Source of the DNA: Bradyrhizobium semiaridum
Lineage (GTDB): Bacteria; Pseudomonadota; Alphaproteobacteria; Rhizobiales; Xanthobacteraceae
Direction: 5' to 3'
Length of the DNA: 64,000 nt
Assembly: GCF_020329505.1 (NCBI RefSeq)
Contig: NZ_JAGKJJ010000014.1
Location: 83,633 to 147,632 of the forward strand
Shown here: positions 63,930 through 64,000 of the stretch, one piece after another
Layout: every line of letters begins with the position of its first letter
How positions within the stretch are numbered: the stretch's first letter is position 1
The notes under the pieces: generated by a model
Told to the model about the DNA's origin: nothing
The model's input: the letters and a program-made list of their open reading frames with translations, nothing else
Databases searched by the model: none
Position numbers and translations under genes: made by a program

Positions 63930-64000
63930 CGACATGATTTGCCCGAGCTTTGCATTTCGTTTCGCCCTTCTTCGAACGGAGGGCGCAGGGAAAGCCGGGT
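63930..64000. repeat. start of another dispersed repeat at the right edge
   Basis: The text GATTTGCCCGAGC followed by TTTCGTTTCGCCC and GGAGGGCGCAGGG looks like the opening of a long repeat that I associate with Bradyrhizobium intergenic DNA. It is cut by the window edge. The assignment rests on pattern memory only. Confidence 0.35.

Overview
The window is 64 kb of GC-rich chromosome from an alphaproteobacterium, most likely Bradyrhizobium or a close relative in Nitrobacteraceae. Three things point there. Coding bias is strongly GC at third positions. The gene order is the classical alphaproteobacterial core order: rpsF-rpsR-rplI, dnaB-alr, radA-cvpA-purF, the fab/acpP/mltG/yicC/gmk block, lptF-lptG-lptD-surA-like-pdxA-rsmA, ppk-ppx and purM-purN. 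The intergenic spaces carry short palindromic dispersed repeats of the kind common in Bradyrhizobium. No rRNA, tRNA, insertion sequence, prophage, CRISPR array or recognised defence system was found.

Layout. 1-5508: end of a membrane-protein gene, panB with an acyl-CoA synthetase, a YfgM-like TPR membrane protein, a lipoprotein, and der. 5509-11452: accessory genes (an unusual lipoprotein and a small basic protein, an MFS exporter, a branched-chain-amino-acid-type binding protein, a secreted beta-propeller). 11453-16251 (minus): an SDR oxidoreductase, purF, cvpA, radA. 16252-19559: poorly conserved secreted proteins, one of them apparently frameshifted, a TauE/SafE permease and exonuclease III. 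19584-22454 (minus): alr and dnaB. 22455-25900: a decay zone with a 40-residue membrane protein, a cyclopropane-fatty-acid synthase gene that has lost its SAM-binding motif, a cytochrome-c-like protein with a very long low-complexity tail, and a thioesterase remnant. 25914-28375 (minus): rplI, a DUF2232 membrane protein, rpsR, rpsF, with a candidate autoregulatory leader. 28727-30480: a TetR regulator translationally coupled to a fatty acid desaturase. 30679-37347: fabD, fabG, acpP, fabF, mltG, yicC, gmk. 37368-47525 (minus): a Pro/Ala-rich anchored protein, a zinc alcohol dehydrogenase, rsmA, pdxA, a SurA-like chaperone, lptD, lptG, lptF. 47877-50517: pepA, holC, a BamE-like lipoprotein. 50570-53198 (minus): an ABC-F ATPase and two small proteins. 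53541-54866: ndk and a TerC/YjbE-type membrane protein. 54883-59996 (minus): ppx, ppk, hdaA, a CDP-alcohol phosphatidyltransferase. 60157-61877: purM-purN. 61955-63603 (minus): a cold-shock protein and rnd, then repeat-rich DNA to the end.

How the genes work together. Most of the window serves envelope and lipid biogenesis (type II fatty acid synthesis, LPS export, peptidoglycan processing, D-alanine supply, phospholipid head groups, fatty-acid desaturation), purine synthesis (purF, purM, purN, gmk, ndk), replication and repair (dnaB, radA, holC, hdaA, xth) and translation (rpsF, rpsR, rplI, der, rsmA). I found no convincing new multi-gene system. The most interesting local signals are the SAM-motif deletion in the cyclopropane synthase gene close to a regulated desaturase, a 9-bp stem that would bury the rpsF ribosome-binding site, a TetR palindrome, and a dispersed repeat read as coding sequence at the N-terminus of the SurA-like protein.
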